Positions 17,226-26,759 of a DNA stretch of 64,000 bases are shown in pieces. The DNA lies in NCBI RefSeq assembly GCF_026167665.1, contig NZ_CP098740.1, positions 2,356,001 to 2,420,000 on the forward strand. Reading direction: 5' to 3'. This DNA comes from Streptomyces drozdowiczii (GTDB lineage: Bacteria > Actinomycetota > Actinomycetes > Streptomycetales > Streptomycetaceae). The first letter of the stretch is position 1. Every line of letters begins with the position of its first letter. The position numbers were made by a program, and so were the translations under genes. The notes below the pieces were generated by a model, which did not search any database, was not told where the DNA came from, and saw only the letters and a program-made list of their open reading frames with translations.

Positions 17226-19477
17226 TCACCTCTCCCCGGCGTTCTCCGCCTCACCCTCGCACCCGTCGCCACCTGCGCAGATGTCCAGAACGGCGGCGCC
17301 GAAGCGGCCCAGCTTCCGCGCGCCCACCCCGGGGATCCCGGCCAGCTCGCCCTCGGTGCCGGGCACCGCCTCCGCGATGGCCATCAGCGTCCGGTCGGTG
17401 AATACGCAGTAGGCGGGCTGGCCGATCTCCCGCGCCCGGGCCGCCCGCCAGTCGTGCAGCCGCTCGTAGAGCGCCTCGTCCATGTCGGACGGGCAGTCGT
17501 CGCAGCGCATCAGCTTCATCTCGCCGGCGTCCGTCAGGGTCTTGCCGCAGACCCGGCACCGGGCCGGTGTCCGGGGCTTCCGCCTGGCCGCCGGTCGCCC
17601 CGCGCCGCCGGAGCCGCCCGCACCGGCCGCCCCGCCCTCGCCGCTCCGGAAGCCGTCGCCGCCCCAGACACCGCCCGAGCCGGACGCCGCGCTGCGGGCG
17701 CCGGGGCCCGTGGAGCCGGGGCGGAGCCCGTTCAGGAAGCGGGTCGGCCTGCGTCCGGGCCGGCCGCCGGGCGACCGGGAGAGCGACCAGGACAGGGCGA
17801 GGTGGGAGCGGGCCCGGGTGACGCCGACGTACAGCAGGCGGCGCTCCTCCTCGATCTGCTCCGGCGTCTTGGCGTAGGTGATCGGCATCATGCCCTCGGT
17901 CAGCCCGACCAGGAACACCGCATCCCACTCCAGGCCCTTCGCCGAGTGCAGCGACGCCAGGGTGACGCCCTGGACCGTGGGCGCGTGCTGGGCGGCGGCC
18001 CGCTCGTCCAACTCGGCGACCAGGTCGGAGAGTGTCGCCCCCGGGTGGGCCCGCTCGAAGTCCTCGGCAAGCCGGACGAGCGCAGCCAGGGACTCCCAGC
18101 GGTCCCGCGCCGCTCCGGACCCGGCGGGCGGCTCGCTGCGCCAGCCCTTGGTGGAGAGCACCGCGCGCACCTCGGCGGGGAGGTCGTCCGCATGGTCCAG
18201 GAGCGAGTCGTTGCCCCCGCACGGGCCGCCCCGCGCAGGGCCACGCCCGCCTCGCGGACCTCCGCGCGCTCGAAGAACCGCTCGGCGCCCCGGAGCTGGT
18301 AGGGCACGCCCGCGTCCGCGAGGGCCTGCTCGTACACCTCGGACTGCGCGTTGACCCGGTAGAGCACCGCGATCTCGCCGGCCGGAACGCCCGCCGCGAT
18401 CAGGTCGCGGATGCGGCGCGCGGTGCCCTCGGCCTCGGCGGGCTCGTCCGTGTACTCCACGAAGGCGGGCTCGGGGCCGCGCTCGCGCTGCGAGATCAGG
18501 TCGAGGCGGTGCTCGGCGGCCCGGCCGGTGGCCTGCGCGAGCAGCCCGTTGGCCAGGTGGACCACCTGCGGGGTCGAGCGGTAGTCGCGGACCAGCTTGA
18601 CGACGGTCGCGCCGGGGTGGCGGGTGCGGAAGTTGAGCAGGTGGTCCGGGGTCGCCCCGGTGAACGAGTAGATCGTCTGGCCGGCGTCGCCGACGACGCA
18701 GAGGCTGTCCCGGTCGCCGAGCCAGAGGTCGAGCAGCCGCTGCTGGAGCGGGCTCACGTCCTGGTACTCGTCCACGACGAAGTGCTGGTACTGGCGGCGG
18801 ACGTGGGCGGCGATGTCGTGCCGGTCCTGGAGGATGCCGACGGTGAGGAGCAGGACGTCCTCGAAGTCGATCACCGTGCGCTCGCGCTTCAGCTCCTCGT
18901 AGGTCTCGTAGACCTTGGCGATCTCCGCCGGGTCCCGCGGGGCGTCCCGCTGGGCCTTGGCGACCACCGCCGGGTAGTCCGCGGGGACGGTCTGGGTGAC
19001 CTTGGCCCACTCGATCTCGCTCGTGACGTCCCGCAGCTCGTTGCGGTCGAGCCGCAGGCCGCTGCGGGCCGCCGCCTCGGCCACCAGCTGGACCTTGCGC
19101 TCGAGGAGCCGGGGCAGCTCGCCACCGACTGCTTTCGGCCAGAAGTACTGGAGCTGGCGCAGGGCCGCCGAGTGGAAGGTGCGCGCCTGCACTCCGCCCG
19201 CGCCCAGCTGGCGGAGGCGGCCGCGCATCTCGCCCGCCGCCCGGTTGGTGAACGTGACGGCCAGGACGCTCGCCGGCTGGAGTATCCCCGCGCGCACCCC
19301 GTAGGCGATGCGGTGCGTGATGGCCCGCGTCTTGCCCGTACCGGCTCCGGCCAGCACGCACACCGGGCCCCGCAGGGCCGTGGCCACCTCGCGCTGCTCG
19401 GGGTCGAGCCCGTCGAGGACGGCGTCCGCGGTGTCCGGTACCCGGGGGAAGAGGGTGGAGTGCGTTGCTGATGTCAC
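17226..19477 (-). CDS. uvrD2: UvrD2-type DNA helicase with HRDC domain, apparent frameshift
   Basis: A superfamily-1 helicase of about 750 residues once corrected. Visible in order: Walker A GAGTGKT (about 44-50), DEYQD (Walker B), GDAGQTIYSF, RDYRST, LHSAKGLEWD and VGVTRARSHL, then a Gly-rich linker, a CxxC...CxxC cysteine quartet and a C-terminal HRDC domain. The tetracysteine and HRDC are the mark of actinobacterial UvrD2. The frame breaks between ALRGAARAG and NDSLLDHADD; adding one base to the C run at 18214-18218 joins them. The GTG start at 19477 is the family-consistent choice. It is divergent from mycoredoxin and upstream of the wblC promoter. Confidence 0.88.
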
Positions 19478-19595
19478 CCCGCCATGCTGCCAGGTCGCAC
19501 GGGGCGCGTGCGGCGGTTGTCCACAGGGGTGAGGTATCCGTCGTACTAATACGGGGGCGGTTCCGAGTGCCGTACGCGCAAGGGCCCCGGGGGCG

Positions 19596-19621
19596 GGAAT
19601 GGCGGCCGGGTCGCATACGTT
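19596..19621 (+). promoter_or_regulatory. SigR-type promoter in front of mycoredoxin
   Basis: GGAAT at 19596-19600 and GTT at 19619-19621 are separated by exactly 18 bases, an exact match to the Streptomyces SigR (thiol-oxidative stress) consensus. The predicted start would be near 19628, giving a ~108-base leader to the mycoredoxin ATG. Confidence 0.8.
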
Positions 19622-19735
19622 CACCTGGCGTGCGGCAACGCACGCCCCGGCCCCGTGTGACGTACCAGACGCGTGGATGCCCGTCCTGGCGTGACGGGAT
19701 GTGCCGGGACCCAAGAGACAGAGGAGCGCGAAGAC

Positions 19736-19992
19736 ATGCCGGGCACTGTGACGATGTACAGCACCACCTGGTGCGGCTACTGCCGTCGGCTGAAGGGGCA
19801 GATGGACCGCGAGGGCATCGCCTACACCGAGATCAACATCGAGCAGGACCCGGAGTCGGCCGCCTTCGTCGAGAAGGCCAATGGCGGAAACCAGACGGTT
19901 CCGACCGTGCTCGTGGTCCCGAGAACGGCGGCGGGGACGTCGTGATGACGAACCCGAGCCTGGCCCAGGTGAAGCAGGCCCTCGGCGCCTGA
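19736..19992 (+). CDS. mycoredoxin (glutaredoxin-like), apparent frameshift
   Basis: About 85 residues when corrected. The active site WCGYC (Cys13, Cys16) is at the N-terminus, TVPTVLVV follows the beta-strand hairpin, and the C-terminus ends LAQVKQALGA. Mycoredoxin-1 reduces mixed disulfides formed with mycothiol in actinobacteria. The frame breaks after VLVVP: one base added in the C run at 19919-19921 continues into a Gly-rich loop and TNPSLAQVKQAL. GAGGAG lies 9 bases before ATG 19736. The SigR-type promoter upstream fits its role in thiol stress. Confidence 0.88.
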
Positions 19993-20005
19993 GCCCCCGA
20001 GGCTC

Positions 20006-20038
20006 CCGCCCCCTCCGGTCCCGTACCGGTGGGGGCGG
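20006..20038. terminator. hairpin between mycoredoxin and NudC genes
   Basis: Arms 20006-20019 and 20025-20038 pair over 13 of 14 positions around a 5-base loop, in the gap between the two convergent genes. No T tract is present. Confidence 0.7.
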
Positions 20039-20056
20039 TGTCGTGTCCGGACCGGG

Positions 20057-21004
20057 TCAGACGCCCGCGCGCACCGGCTTCGGGAGCGGCTTGCCGTACC
20101 AGAGCTCGATCAGCCGGGAGGCGATCGAGATGCCGAACGGGGGCAGGATCTCGCCCGACTCGAAGGCGGCGGTCAGCTCCTCGCGGGAGAACCAGCGCGC
20201 CTCCTCGATCTCCTCGCCGTCCACGTTGATGTCGAACGTCGCGGCGCGGGCCATGAAGCCCAGCATCAGGCTGGACGGGAACGGCCAGGGCTGGCTGGCG
20301 ACGTACTCGACCTCGCCGACCGTGATGCCGGCCTCCTCGAAGACCTCGCGGGCCACGGACTGCTCGATCGACTCGCCCGGCTCCACGAACCCGGCGAGCG
20401 TCGAGAAGCGGCCCTCGGGCCAGTGCACCTGGCGGCCGAGCAGCGCCCGGTCCTGGTCGTCCGTGACGAGCATGATGACCGCCGGGTCGGTGCGCGGGTA
20501 GTGCTCGGCGCCGCACGCCGGGCAGCGGCGGATGTGTCCGGCCGCCGCGATCACCGTGCGCTCGCCGCAGCGGGAGCAGAAGCGGTGCAGCCGCTGCCAG
20601 TTCTCCAGGGCCACCGCGTGCACCATCAGGGCGGCGTCGCGCGGGCCGAGCAGCATCCCCGCCTCGCGCAGCCCCGCCGGACGGGCCGACTGGTCCATGC
20701 GGCCGGGCAGGGTGTCCTTCTGCAGGGCGAAGTAGCTGACGCCGTCCGCGTCGGTGCCGAGGAAGTAGCGGTGGGTCTCGGTGACGGGGGCCTCGAAGGC
20801 GGGCGTCATCACGAGTTCGGTGCCGTCGTCGGTGTCGTCGATCAGCACCTGGCCCCCGGAGACGACGAAGACCCGGGTCGTCGGGTGGCTCCACGCGGCG
20901 GACAGCCACGCCTCGTCAAGGCGGTGGTGCGCGGCGCGGTCGATGCCGCTCGGCGCGGTCAGACCGATGGGCCGGTCCGTGGTGGCGTTGTCGAAGGTGC
21001 TCAC
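20057..21004 (-). CDS. nudC: NAD(+) diphosphatase / NADH-capped RNA hydrolase NudC
   Basis: 315 residues. The N-terminal domain is followed by a zinc ribbon (CSRCGE and CPACGA), the Nudix box GFVEPGES...REVFEEAG and the NudC-specific SQPWPFPSS motif that selects NAD(H). NudC cleaves NADH and also removes NAD caps from RNA in bacteria. GTG 21004 has an AGGAAG site. It is the last gene after adnB and the M20 peptidase on the same strand (44-base gap), so it may share their transcript. The same neighbour order occurs in mycobacteria. Confidence 0.93.
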   Translation of the reverse strand: MSTFDNATTDRPIGLTAPSGIDRAAHHRLDEAWLSAAWSHPTTRVFVVSGGQVLIDDTDDGTELVMTPAFEAPVTETHRYFLGTDADGVSYFALQKDTLPGRMDQSARPAGLREAGMLLGPRDAALMVHAVALENWQRLHRFCSRCGERTVIAAAGHIRRCPACGAEHYPRTDPAVIMLVTDDQDRALLGRQVHWPEGRFSTLAGFVEPGESIEQSVAREVFEEAGITVGEVEYVASQPWPFPSSLMLGFMARAATFDINVDGEEIEEARWFSREELTAAFESGEILPPFGISIASRLIELWYGKPLPKPVRAGV

Positions 21005-21048
21005 AGGTGCTTCCTACTCCCCCGGGATGGATCGGGCGTTCAGAGGAT

Positions 21049-22443
21049 TCAGCGGAGGGCGGCCGCCAGGTCGGTCCAGAGGTGGGCGGCGGTCTCGACG
21101 CCCTTGAAGAGGAGGTCCAGCTCGACCTTCTCGTCGGGGGCGTGCCAGCCGTCGGACGGTACGGAGATGCCGAGGAAGAGGACCGGCGCGCCGAGCACGT
21201 CCTGGAGGTCGGCGGCGGGTCCGGAGCCCCCTTCGCGGGTGAAGAGGACCTTCTGGCCGAACGCCCGGCCCATGGCGCCGGCCACGGCCCGCAGCGCCGG
21301 GTGGTCCAGGGGCGTCAGGCAGGGCCGGGTGGCGGGGAGGAAGGTGATCCGGTGGCTGATCCCCGCCGGGACCCGGGCCTCGGCCCAGGCCCGTACGGCC
21401 TTCTCGATGTGGTCCGGGTCCTGGCCCGCCACCAGGCGGAAGCTGATCTTCGCGCGGGCGGACGAGGGGATGATCGTCTTGCTTCCGGCGCCCTGGTAGC
21501 CGCCGCCGATGCCGTTGACCTCGGCGGTCGGGCGGGCCCAGATCCGTTCCAGCGTCGAATACCCGGCCTCCCCGGAGGCCGCCCGGGACCTGGCGGTGTG
21601 CAGCCAGTCGGCCTCGTCGAAGGGCAGCTCGGCGTAAAGCGCGCGCTCGGTGTCCGTGAGCGGGGCCACGCCGTCGTAGAAGCCGGGGACCGCGACCTTC
21701 CCGTCCGCGTCGTGGAGCGCGGCGACGAGGCGGGCGATCTCGGTGGCCGGGTTGGGGACGGCGCCGCCGAAGGAGCCGGAGTGGATGTCCTGCCCGGGCC
21801 CGTGGAACTCGATCTCGCACTCGGCGAGGCCGCGCATCCCGGTGCAGACGGTCGGCGTGGTCTCGTTCCACATGCCGGTGTCCGAGACGATCACGGCGTC
21901 GGCGGCGAGGCGGTCGGCGTGGCGCTCGACCAGGTCGCGGAAGTGCGGGGAGCCGGACTCCTCCTCGCCCTCCACGATCAGCTTGAGGTGCACGGCGGGG
22001 GCGGTGCGTCCGGTGGCGGCGAGGTGGGCCCGGACGCCGAGGGTGTGGAAGAACACCTGCCCCTTGTCGTCGGCCGCGCCGCGTCCGTACATCCGGCCGT
22101 CGCGGATCACCGGCTCGAACGGCTCGGTGCTCCAGCCGTCCTCGCGGGCGGCGGGCTGGACGTCGTGGTGTCCGTAGACCAGGACGGTGGGCGCCGACGG
22201 GTCGTCGGAGGGCCACTCGGCGAAGACGGCGGGTGCGCCGTCGGTCTCCCAGACCTCGGTGACCGGGAATCCGGTCTCCTTCAGCTTGGCCGACAGCCAC
22301 TCGGCGCTGCGCCGTACGTCGCCCTCGTGCTCCGGCTGAGCGGATACGGAGGGGATGCGCAGCCACTCGGCGAGGTCGTCGAGGAAGGCCGTGCGGTGCT
22401 GCTCGGTGTACGTGCGGACGGCGCTGTCCGGGGTGTCGCTCAT
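21049..22443 (-). CDS. M20 family metallopeptidase (dipeptidase)
   Basis: 464 residues with the M20 metal and catalytic motifs: GHHDVQP (His ligand, about 92), GAADDKGQ (bridging Asp, about 126), GEEESGSP (catalytic Glu plus Glu ligand, about 158) and the C-terminal TREGGSGP with a late ligand region. A lid/dimerisation domain interrupts the catalytic domain as usual. There is no signal peptide, so it is a cytoplasmic di/tripeptidase or related amidohydrolase. It starts 10 bases after the adnB stop. Confidence 0.9.
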   Translation of the reverse strand: MSDTPDSAVRTYTEQHRTAFLDDLAEWLRIPSVSAQPEHEGDVRRSAEWLSAKLKETGFPVTEVWETDGAPAVFAEWPSDDPSAPTVLVYGHHDVQPAAREDGWSTEPFEPVIRDGRMYGRGAADDKGQVFFHTLGVRAHLAATGRTAPAVHLKLIVEGEEESGSPHFRDLVERHADRLAADAVIVSDTGMWNETTPTVCTGMRGLAECEIEFHGPGQDIHSGSFGGAVPNPATEIARLVAALHDADGKVAVPGFYDGVAPLTDTERALYAELPFDEADWLHTARSRAASGEAGYSTLERIWARPTAEVNGIGGGYQGAGSKTIIPSSARAKISFRLVAGQDPDHIEKAVRAWAEARVPAGISHRITFLPATRPCLTPLDHPALRAVAGAMGRAFGQKVLFTREGGSGPAADLQDVLGAPVLFLGISVPSDGWHAPDEKVELDLLFKGVETAAHLWTDLAAALR

Positions 22444-22453
22444 GACCTTCAGC

Positions 22454-25400
22454 TTATCCGTCCGACGGAAGTGGCTCGTCCAGAAGGATGCGCTCCAGCT
22501 CCGGACGGCCCGGCAGGGAGGCCGGGCGGACGGCCTCGCCGGTGCGGACGAAGAGGAAGGTGGCCGTGACGTCGGTGAGCGGGAGTCCGTGCAGCTCGGC
22601 CCAGGCCAGCCGGTACACGGCGAGCTGGAGGGGGTCGGCGGTGTGGGTGCGGCCGGTCTTCCAGTCCACGATCTCGTACGTGTCCCCCGTGCGGTACACG
22701 GCGTCGATACGGCCCCGGATGATCCGGCCGGCCAGGGTGATCTGGAACGGCGTCTCCACCCGGTACGGGGTGCGGCGGGCGTACGGGGTGCGCTCGAAGG
22801 CTTCCTTCAGGTCGGCGAGGTCGCGCTCGTCGGCGATGTCGGCGTCGCTCCCGTCGCCCCCGGGCAGCTCGTCGGGGCCGAGCATGGGCAGCGGCAGCTC
22901 CTCGAACCGGGACTCCACCCAGGCGTGGAAGCGGGTGCCCCGGCGGGCGGCGGGCTGCGGCGGGCGGGGCATGGGCCGGGCCAGCTCCCGGGCGAAGGCG
23001 TCGGGGTCGTCGGCGAGGCGCAGCAACTGGGTGGCGGAGAGCGAGGCGGGGACGAGGACGTCGCGCACGGTGGCGCGGGCCCGGCGCAGCTCCCCGGCCA
23101 GCGCGTCGAGGTCCCGGTCCCAGGAGGCGAGGGTGCGCGTCTCCTCGGGGGTGAGGCGGGGAGCCGGGACCTCCGGGGCATCGGCCGGGGCCTCCGGCCG
23201 GGCCAGCAGCTCCATGACCGTGTCCGCGGCGGCCCTGCGGCGGGCCAGGGCGGTGTCGTCCAGCGGGAGCGGCCAGGCGTGGTCGGCGGACGCCTCGGTC
23301 AGGGCCGGGTTCTCGTCGGTCTCCGCCGGGGCGTCCGCCCACACCTCGATCTCGCCGTACCCTGCGGCGCAGTGCTCGTACAACGCGTGCAGGAAGGCGG
23401 ACGGGCCGCGCGGCTTCTTCTGGGTGGGCCCCCACCAGTGGCCGGAGCCGAGCAGCAGCGTGCGGGGGCGCGTGAAGGTGACGTAGCCGAGGCGCAGCTC
23501 CTCCGTGTGCTGGTGCTCCTTCATCTCCTCCTTGAAGCCCTTGAGGCCCTTGGCGTCGTAGCCGCGGAGGGCGGGGAGGGTGGCGGTGTCGCCGCGCAGG
23601 GCGTGCGGGAGGACCTTGGCCTGGGAGGTCCAGGCGTCCCGGGACTGGCCGCTGGGGAACTGGCCGGTGACCAGGCCGGGCACGGCGACGACGTCCCACT
23701 CCAAGCCCTTGGACTTGTGGGCGGTGAGGACCTTGACGGTGTTCTCGCCGCCGGGCAGCGCGTTGTCGAGGCCCTTCTCGTACTGGACGGCGGTGCGCAG
23801 GAAGCCGAGGAAGGCGAGCAGCGTGGCCTCGCCGTCGACGGCGGCGAAGCGGGCGGCGACGTCGAGGAAATTGCCCAGGGTCTCGCGGCGGCGGGCGGCC
23901 AGGGCCTGCGGGGAGGCGGAGAGCTCGACCTCCAGGCCGGTGGTGGCGAGGACCCGGTGCAGGACGTCCATCAGGGGATCCGCGAGCGAGCGGCGCAGGT
24001 CGCGCAGTTCGGCGGCGAGGCGCGCGAAGCGGACGCGGGCCTCGGCGGAGAACGGAAGCCGATCGTCCTCCTCGCCGCCGCCGTCCAGGAAGGTGTCCAG
24101 GGCGTCGGCGAGGGAGATCACCTCGGCCGGGTCGATCCCCTCGACGGCCTCGGCGAGCCTGCGGTCGGGGTCGTAGTCCTCGTCGTCGCCGTGGGCGGCG
24201 CGGTGCACCAGGAGGCGGGCCCGGCGGCCGAGCAGGGCCAGGTCGCGCGGGCCGATCCGCCAGCGGGGGCCGGTGAGCAGGCGGACCAGCGATGCGTTGG
24301 CGCCCGGGTCCTGGAGGACCTCGCAGACGGCGACGAGGTCCGCGACCTCGGGGAGGTGGAGCAGCCCGGAGAGGCCGACGACCTCGACCGGGATGTCGCG
24401 GGCGACCAGCGCGGCCTGGATCTCCGGGAAGTCACCGGCGGTGCGGCACAGGACGGCGATCTCGCCCGGCGCCTTGCCGGTGCGCACGAGGTGGGCGATC
24501 GAGTCCGCGAGCCAGCCGATCTCCTCGGTGTGGGTGGGCAGCAGGGCGCAGCGGACCAGTCCGTCGCGCTCGGCGCCGGGGGCGGGGCGCAGGGCCTCGA
24601 CGCCCTCGTGCATGGCGCGCAGGGGTGCGGCGAGTCCGTTGGCGAGGTGGAGGAGGCGGCCGCCGCTGCGGCGGTTCTCGCTGAGGGCGTAGCGGGTCGC
24701 GGGGGTGCCGTCGGCGTGCGGGAAGTGGCTCGGGAAGTCGTCCAGGTTGGCGACGGAGGCGCCGCGCCAGCCGTAGATGGCCTGGCAGGGGTCGCCGACG
24801 GCGGTGACGGCGTGCCCGGTCGGCCCGTCCGCGCCGGGGCCGCTGCCGAAGAGGGCGGAGAGCAGGAGGCGCTGGGCGACGGAGGTGTCCTGGTATTCGT
24901 CGAGCAGGACGACCCGGTATTCGGCGCGGAGGATCGCGCCGACCTCGGGGCGGGTGAGGGCCAGCTCGGCGGAGAGGGCGATCTGGTCGCCGAAGTCGAG
25001 GAGGTCGCGGCTCCGCTTCGCGTCGCGGTAGCGCCGGGTCAGCGCGAGCAGTTCGCGGCGGGCCTCGGCGGTCGCCGGGATCTTGCGCAGCTCTTCGTTG
25101 CTGAGCTTCGCGGTCTCCAGCGCGGTCAGCAGTTCGGTGTCGTACGCGTCGAGCTGTTCGGGGCGTACGAGGTGTTCGGCCAGCTCGGCGTCGAGGGCCA
25201 GCAGGTCGCTGACGAGGGTGGGGAAGGACCTGGTCAGGGCCGGGTAGGGGCCGGGGGCCTCGCGCAGCACGCGGGCGGCGAGCTGGTAGCGGGTGGCGTC
25301 GGCGAGGAGGCGGGTGCCCGGTTCGAGGCCGATGCGCAGGCCGTGCTCGGTGAGCAGCCGCCCGGCGAAGGCGTGGTACGTGGAGATGCCGGGTTCGCCC

Positions 25401-25711
25401 GGGGGGTTGTCCGGGTCGATCACGTCCGGGTCGGTGATCCCGGCGGCGACGAGTGCCTTGCGTACGCGCTCGGCCAGCTCACCGGCCGCCTTGTTGGTGA
25501 AGGTGAGCCCGAGGACCTGCTCGGGGGCGACCTGGCCGGTGCCGACCAGCCAGACCACGCGGGCGGCCATCACCGTGGTCTTCCCCGACCCGGCTCCGGC
25601 CACGATCACCTGCGGGGCGAGCGGCGCGGTGATGCAGGCCGTCTGCTCCGGGGTGAAGGGGATGCCCAGCAGCTCCTTGAGCTGCTCGGGATCGGTGAGG
25701 CGCGGGGACAC
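22454..25711 (-). CDS. adnB: AdnB-type helicase-nuclease subunit
   Basis: 1085 residues: UvrD-type helicase plus C-terminal RecB-like nuclease. Walker A GAGSGKT (about 36-42), DEYQDT, GDPCQAIYGWRG, AHKSKGLEWD and the motif VI YVTFTRPRTL are present. The nuclease shows RGTRFHAWVE, GRIDAVY, VDWKTGR and QLAVY, i.e. the Asp-Asp-Lys catalytic set, without cluster-binding Cys. AdnAB is the actinobacterial heterodimeric double-strand-break resection machine, and the subunit order matches mycobacteria. GTG 25711 (VSPRLTDPEQ) is my choice of start although GGAG is very close; GTG codons further up are alternatives. Downstream genes are the M20 peptidase and NudC. Separated from adnA by a gene on the other strand. 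Confidence 0.9.
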   Translation of the reverse strand: MSPRLTDPEQLKELLGIPFTPEQTACITAPLAPQVIVAGAGSGKTTVMAARVVWLVGTGQVAPEQVLGLTFTNKAAGELAERVRKALVAAGITDPDVIDPDNPPGEPGISTYHAFAGRLLTEHGLRIGLEPGTRLLADATRYQLAARVLREAPGPYPALTRSFPTLVSDLLALDAELAEHLVRPEQLDAYDTELLTALETAKLSNEELRKIPATAEARRELLALTRRYRDAKRSRDLLDFGDQIALSAELALTRPEVGAILRAEYRVVLLDEYQDTSVAQRLLLSALFGSGPGADGPTGHAVTAVGDPCQAIYGWRGASVANLDDFPSHFPHADGTPATRYALSENRRSGGRLLHLANGLAAPLRAMHEGVEALRPAPGAERDGLVRCALLPTHTEEIGWLADSIAHLVRTGKAPGEIAVLCRTAGDFPEIQAALVARDIPVEVVGLSGLLHLPEVADLVAVCEVLQDPGANASLVRLLTGPRWRIGPRDLALLGRRARLLVHRAAHGDDEDYDPDRRLAEAVEGIDPAEVISLADALDTFLDGGGEEDDRLPFSAEARVRFARLAAELRDLRRSLADPLMDVLHRVLATTGLEVELSASPQALAARRRETLGNFLDVAARFAAVDGEATLLAFLGFLRTAVQYEKGLDNALPGGENTVKVLTAHKSKGLEWDVVAVPGLVTGQFPSGQSRDAWTSQAKVLPHALRGDTATLPALRGYDAKGLKGFKEEMKEHQHTEELRLGYVTFTRPRTLLLGSGHWWGPTQKKPRGPSAFLHALYEHCAAGYGEIEVWADAPAETDENPALTEASADHAWPLPLDDTALARRRAAADTVMELLARPEAPADAPEVPAPRLTPEETRTLASWDRDLDALAGELRRARATVRDVLVPASLSATQLLRLADDPDAFARELARPMPRPPQPAARRGTRFHAWVESRFEELPLPMLGPDELPGGDGSDADIADERDLADLKEAFERTPYARRTPYRVETPFQITLAGRIIRGRIDAVYRTGDTYEIVDWKTGRTHTADPLQLAVYRLAWAELHGLPLTDVTATFLFVRTGEAVRPASLPGRPELERILLDEPLPSDG

Positions 25712-25853
25712 TCCACAGAGGCTAACCGGCGCCACCGACAACCCACGAAGTCGTGGCAGCGGCTCACATCGCCGCCTCCCGGTGGCGTCCGTCACACCAG
25801 GCCGGGTCTAAATTATCTGCTTGTCGCACCAACAGCCTTACGAGGACGGTCAT

Positions 25854-26759
25854 ATGAGCGCCGACGCATCCGCCCCTGACGCCACCGGACTCAGGAAGCG
25901 CATCGACACAACGAAGGCGCATCCCGCGCGGGTGTACGACGTCTTCCTCGGCGGCAAGGACAACTACCCGGCGGACCGCGAGGCCGCGGCCATGGCGCTG
26001 GCCGCCAATCCGCGCGGCTACCTCACCGTGCGGCACAACCGGGACTTCATGCGGCGGGCGGTGACCCTCGCCGCGAACGACGGCATCCGGCAGTTCCTGG
26101 ACATCGGCACCGGACTGCCCACGCAGGCCAACGTGCACCAGATCGCGCAGGGCATCGCGCCCGAGTCGCGCGTCGTCTACGTGGACAACGACCCGGTGGT
26201 CCTCGTCCACGCGCAGGCCCTGCTCACCAGCGGTCCCGAGGGCCGCACCGACTACATCGAAGCGGATCTGCGGGACCCGGACCGCATCCTGGAGGCCGCC
26301 CGCCGCACCCTGGACTTCGACCGCCCGGTGGCCCTGGTCCTCGCGGCCGTGACCCACTTCATCGAGGACGAGACGGCCTACCCGGTCGTGAAGCAGCTGG
26401 TGGACGTACTGGCCCCCGGCAGCTTCCTCGTCCTGAGCAATGTCAGCTCGGACCTCAACCCGGAGCAGGTCGGCAGCATCACCAAGGGCTTCAAGGAGCG
26501 CGGCTTCGCCATGGTGCGCCGCTCGTACGCCCAGATGGAACGGTTCGTCACCGACAACGGCCTGGAGCTCCTCGAACCCGGCATCGTCCCCGTGCACCGC
26601 TGGCGCCCCGAGCGGGTCGTGGACCTGCCGGAGGCCCGGAACCCCGACCCGGAGTTCGTGGCGGGCCTGGACGAGCTGGACCGTACGCGCTACCAGGACA
26701 TCAACGACGTCACCGACGCCGACGTCAGCGTCTACGGCCTGGTGGCCCGCAAGCACTGA
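25854..26759 (+). CDS. SAM-dependent methyltransferase (DUF574 / Methyltransf_19)
   Basis: 301 residues from ATG 25854 (GAGGAC about 8 bases upstream). Family signatures: RVYDVFLGGKDNYPADR near the N-terminus, the SAM-binding FLDIGTGLPT, VYVDNDPVVL and the late VLSNVSSD segment. These proteins are strongly expanded in streptomycetes; most substrates are unknown. The 5' region is AT-rich (TAAATTAT near 25809). It lies between adnB and adnA on the opposite strand, and its TGA abuts the adnA stop with no spacer, so it appears to have been inserted in the middle of the adn operon. Confidence 0.9.
   Translation: MSADASAPDATGLRKRIDTTKAHPARVYDVFLGGKDNYPADREAAAMALAANPRGYLTVRHNRDFMRRAVTLAANDGIRQFLDIGTGLPTQANVHQIAQGIAPESRVVYVDNDPVVLVHAQALLTSGPEGRTDYIEADLRDPDRILEAARRTLDFDRPVALVLAAVTHFIEDETAYPVVKQLVDVLAPGSFLVLSNVSSDLNPEQVGSITKGFKERGFAMVRRSYAQMERFVTDNGLELLEPGIVPVHRWRPERVVDLPEARNPDPEFVAGLDELDRTRYQDINDVTDADVSVYGLVARKH

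Noticed and set aside
22355..25879. A 1174-codon open frame antisense to adnB
   Set aside because: It has low-complexity Gly/Val/Arg composition typical of the opposite strand of high-GC coding sequence and no recognisable domain; adnB has all helicase motifs.
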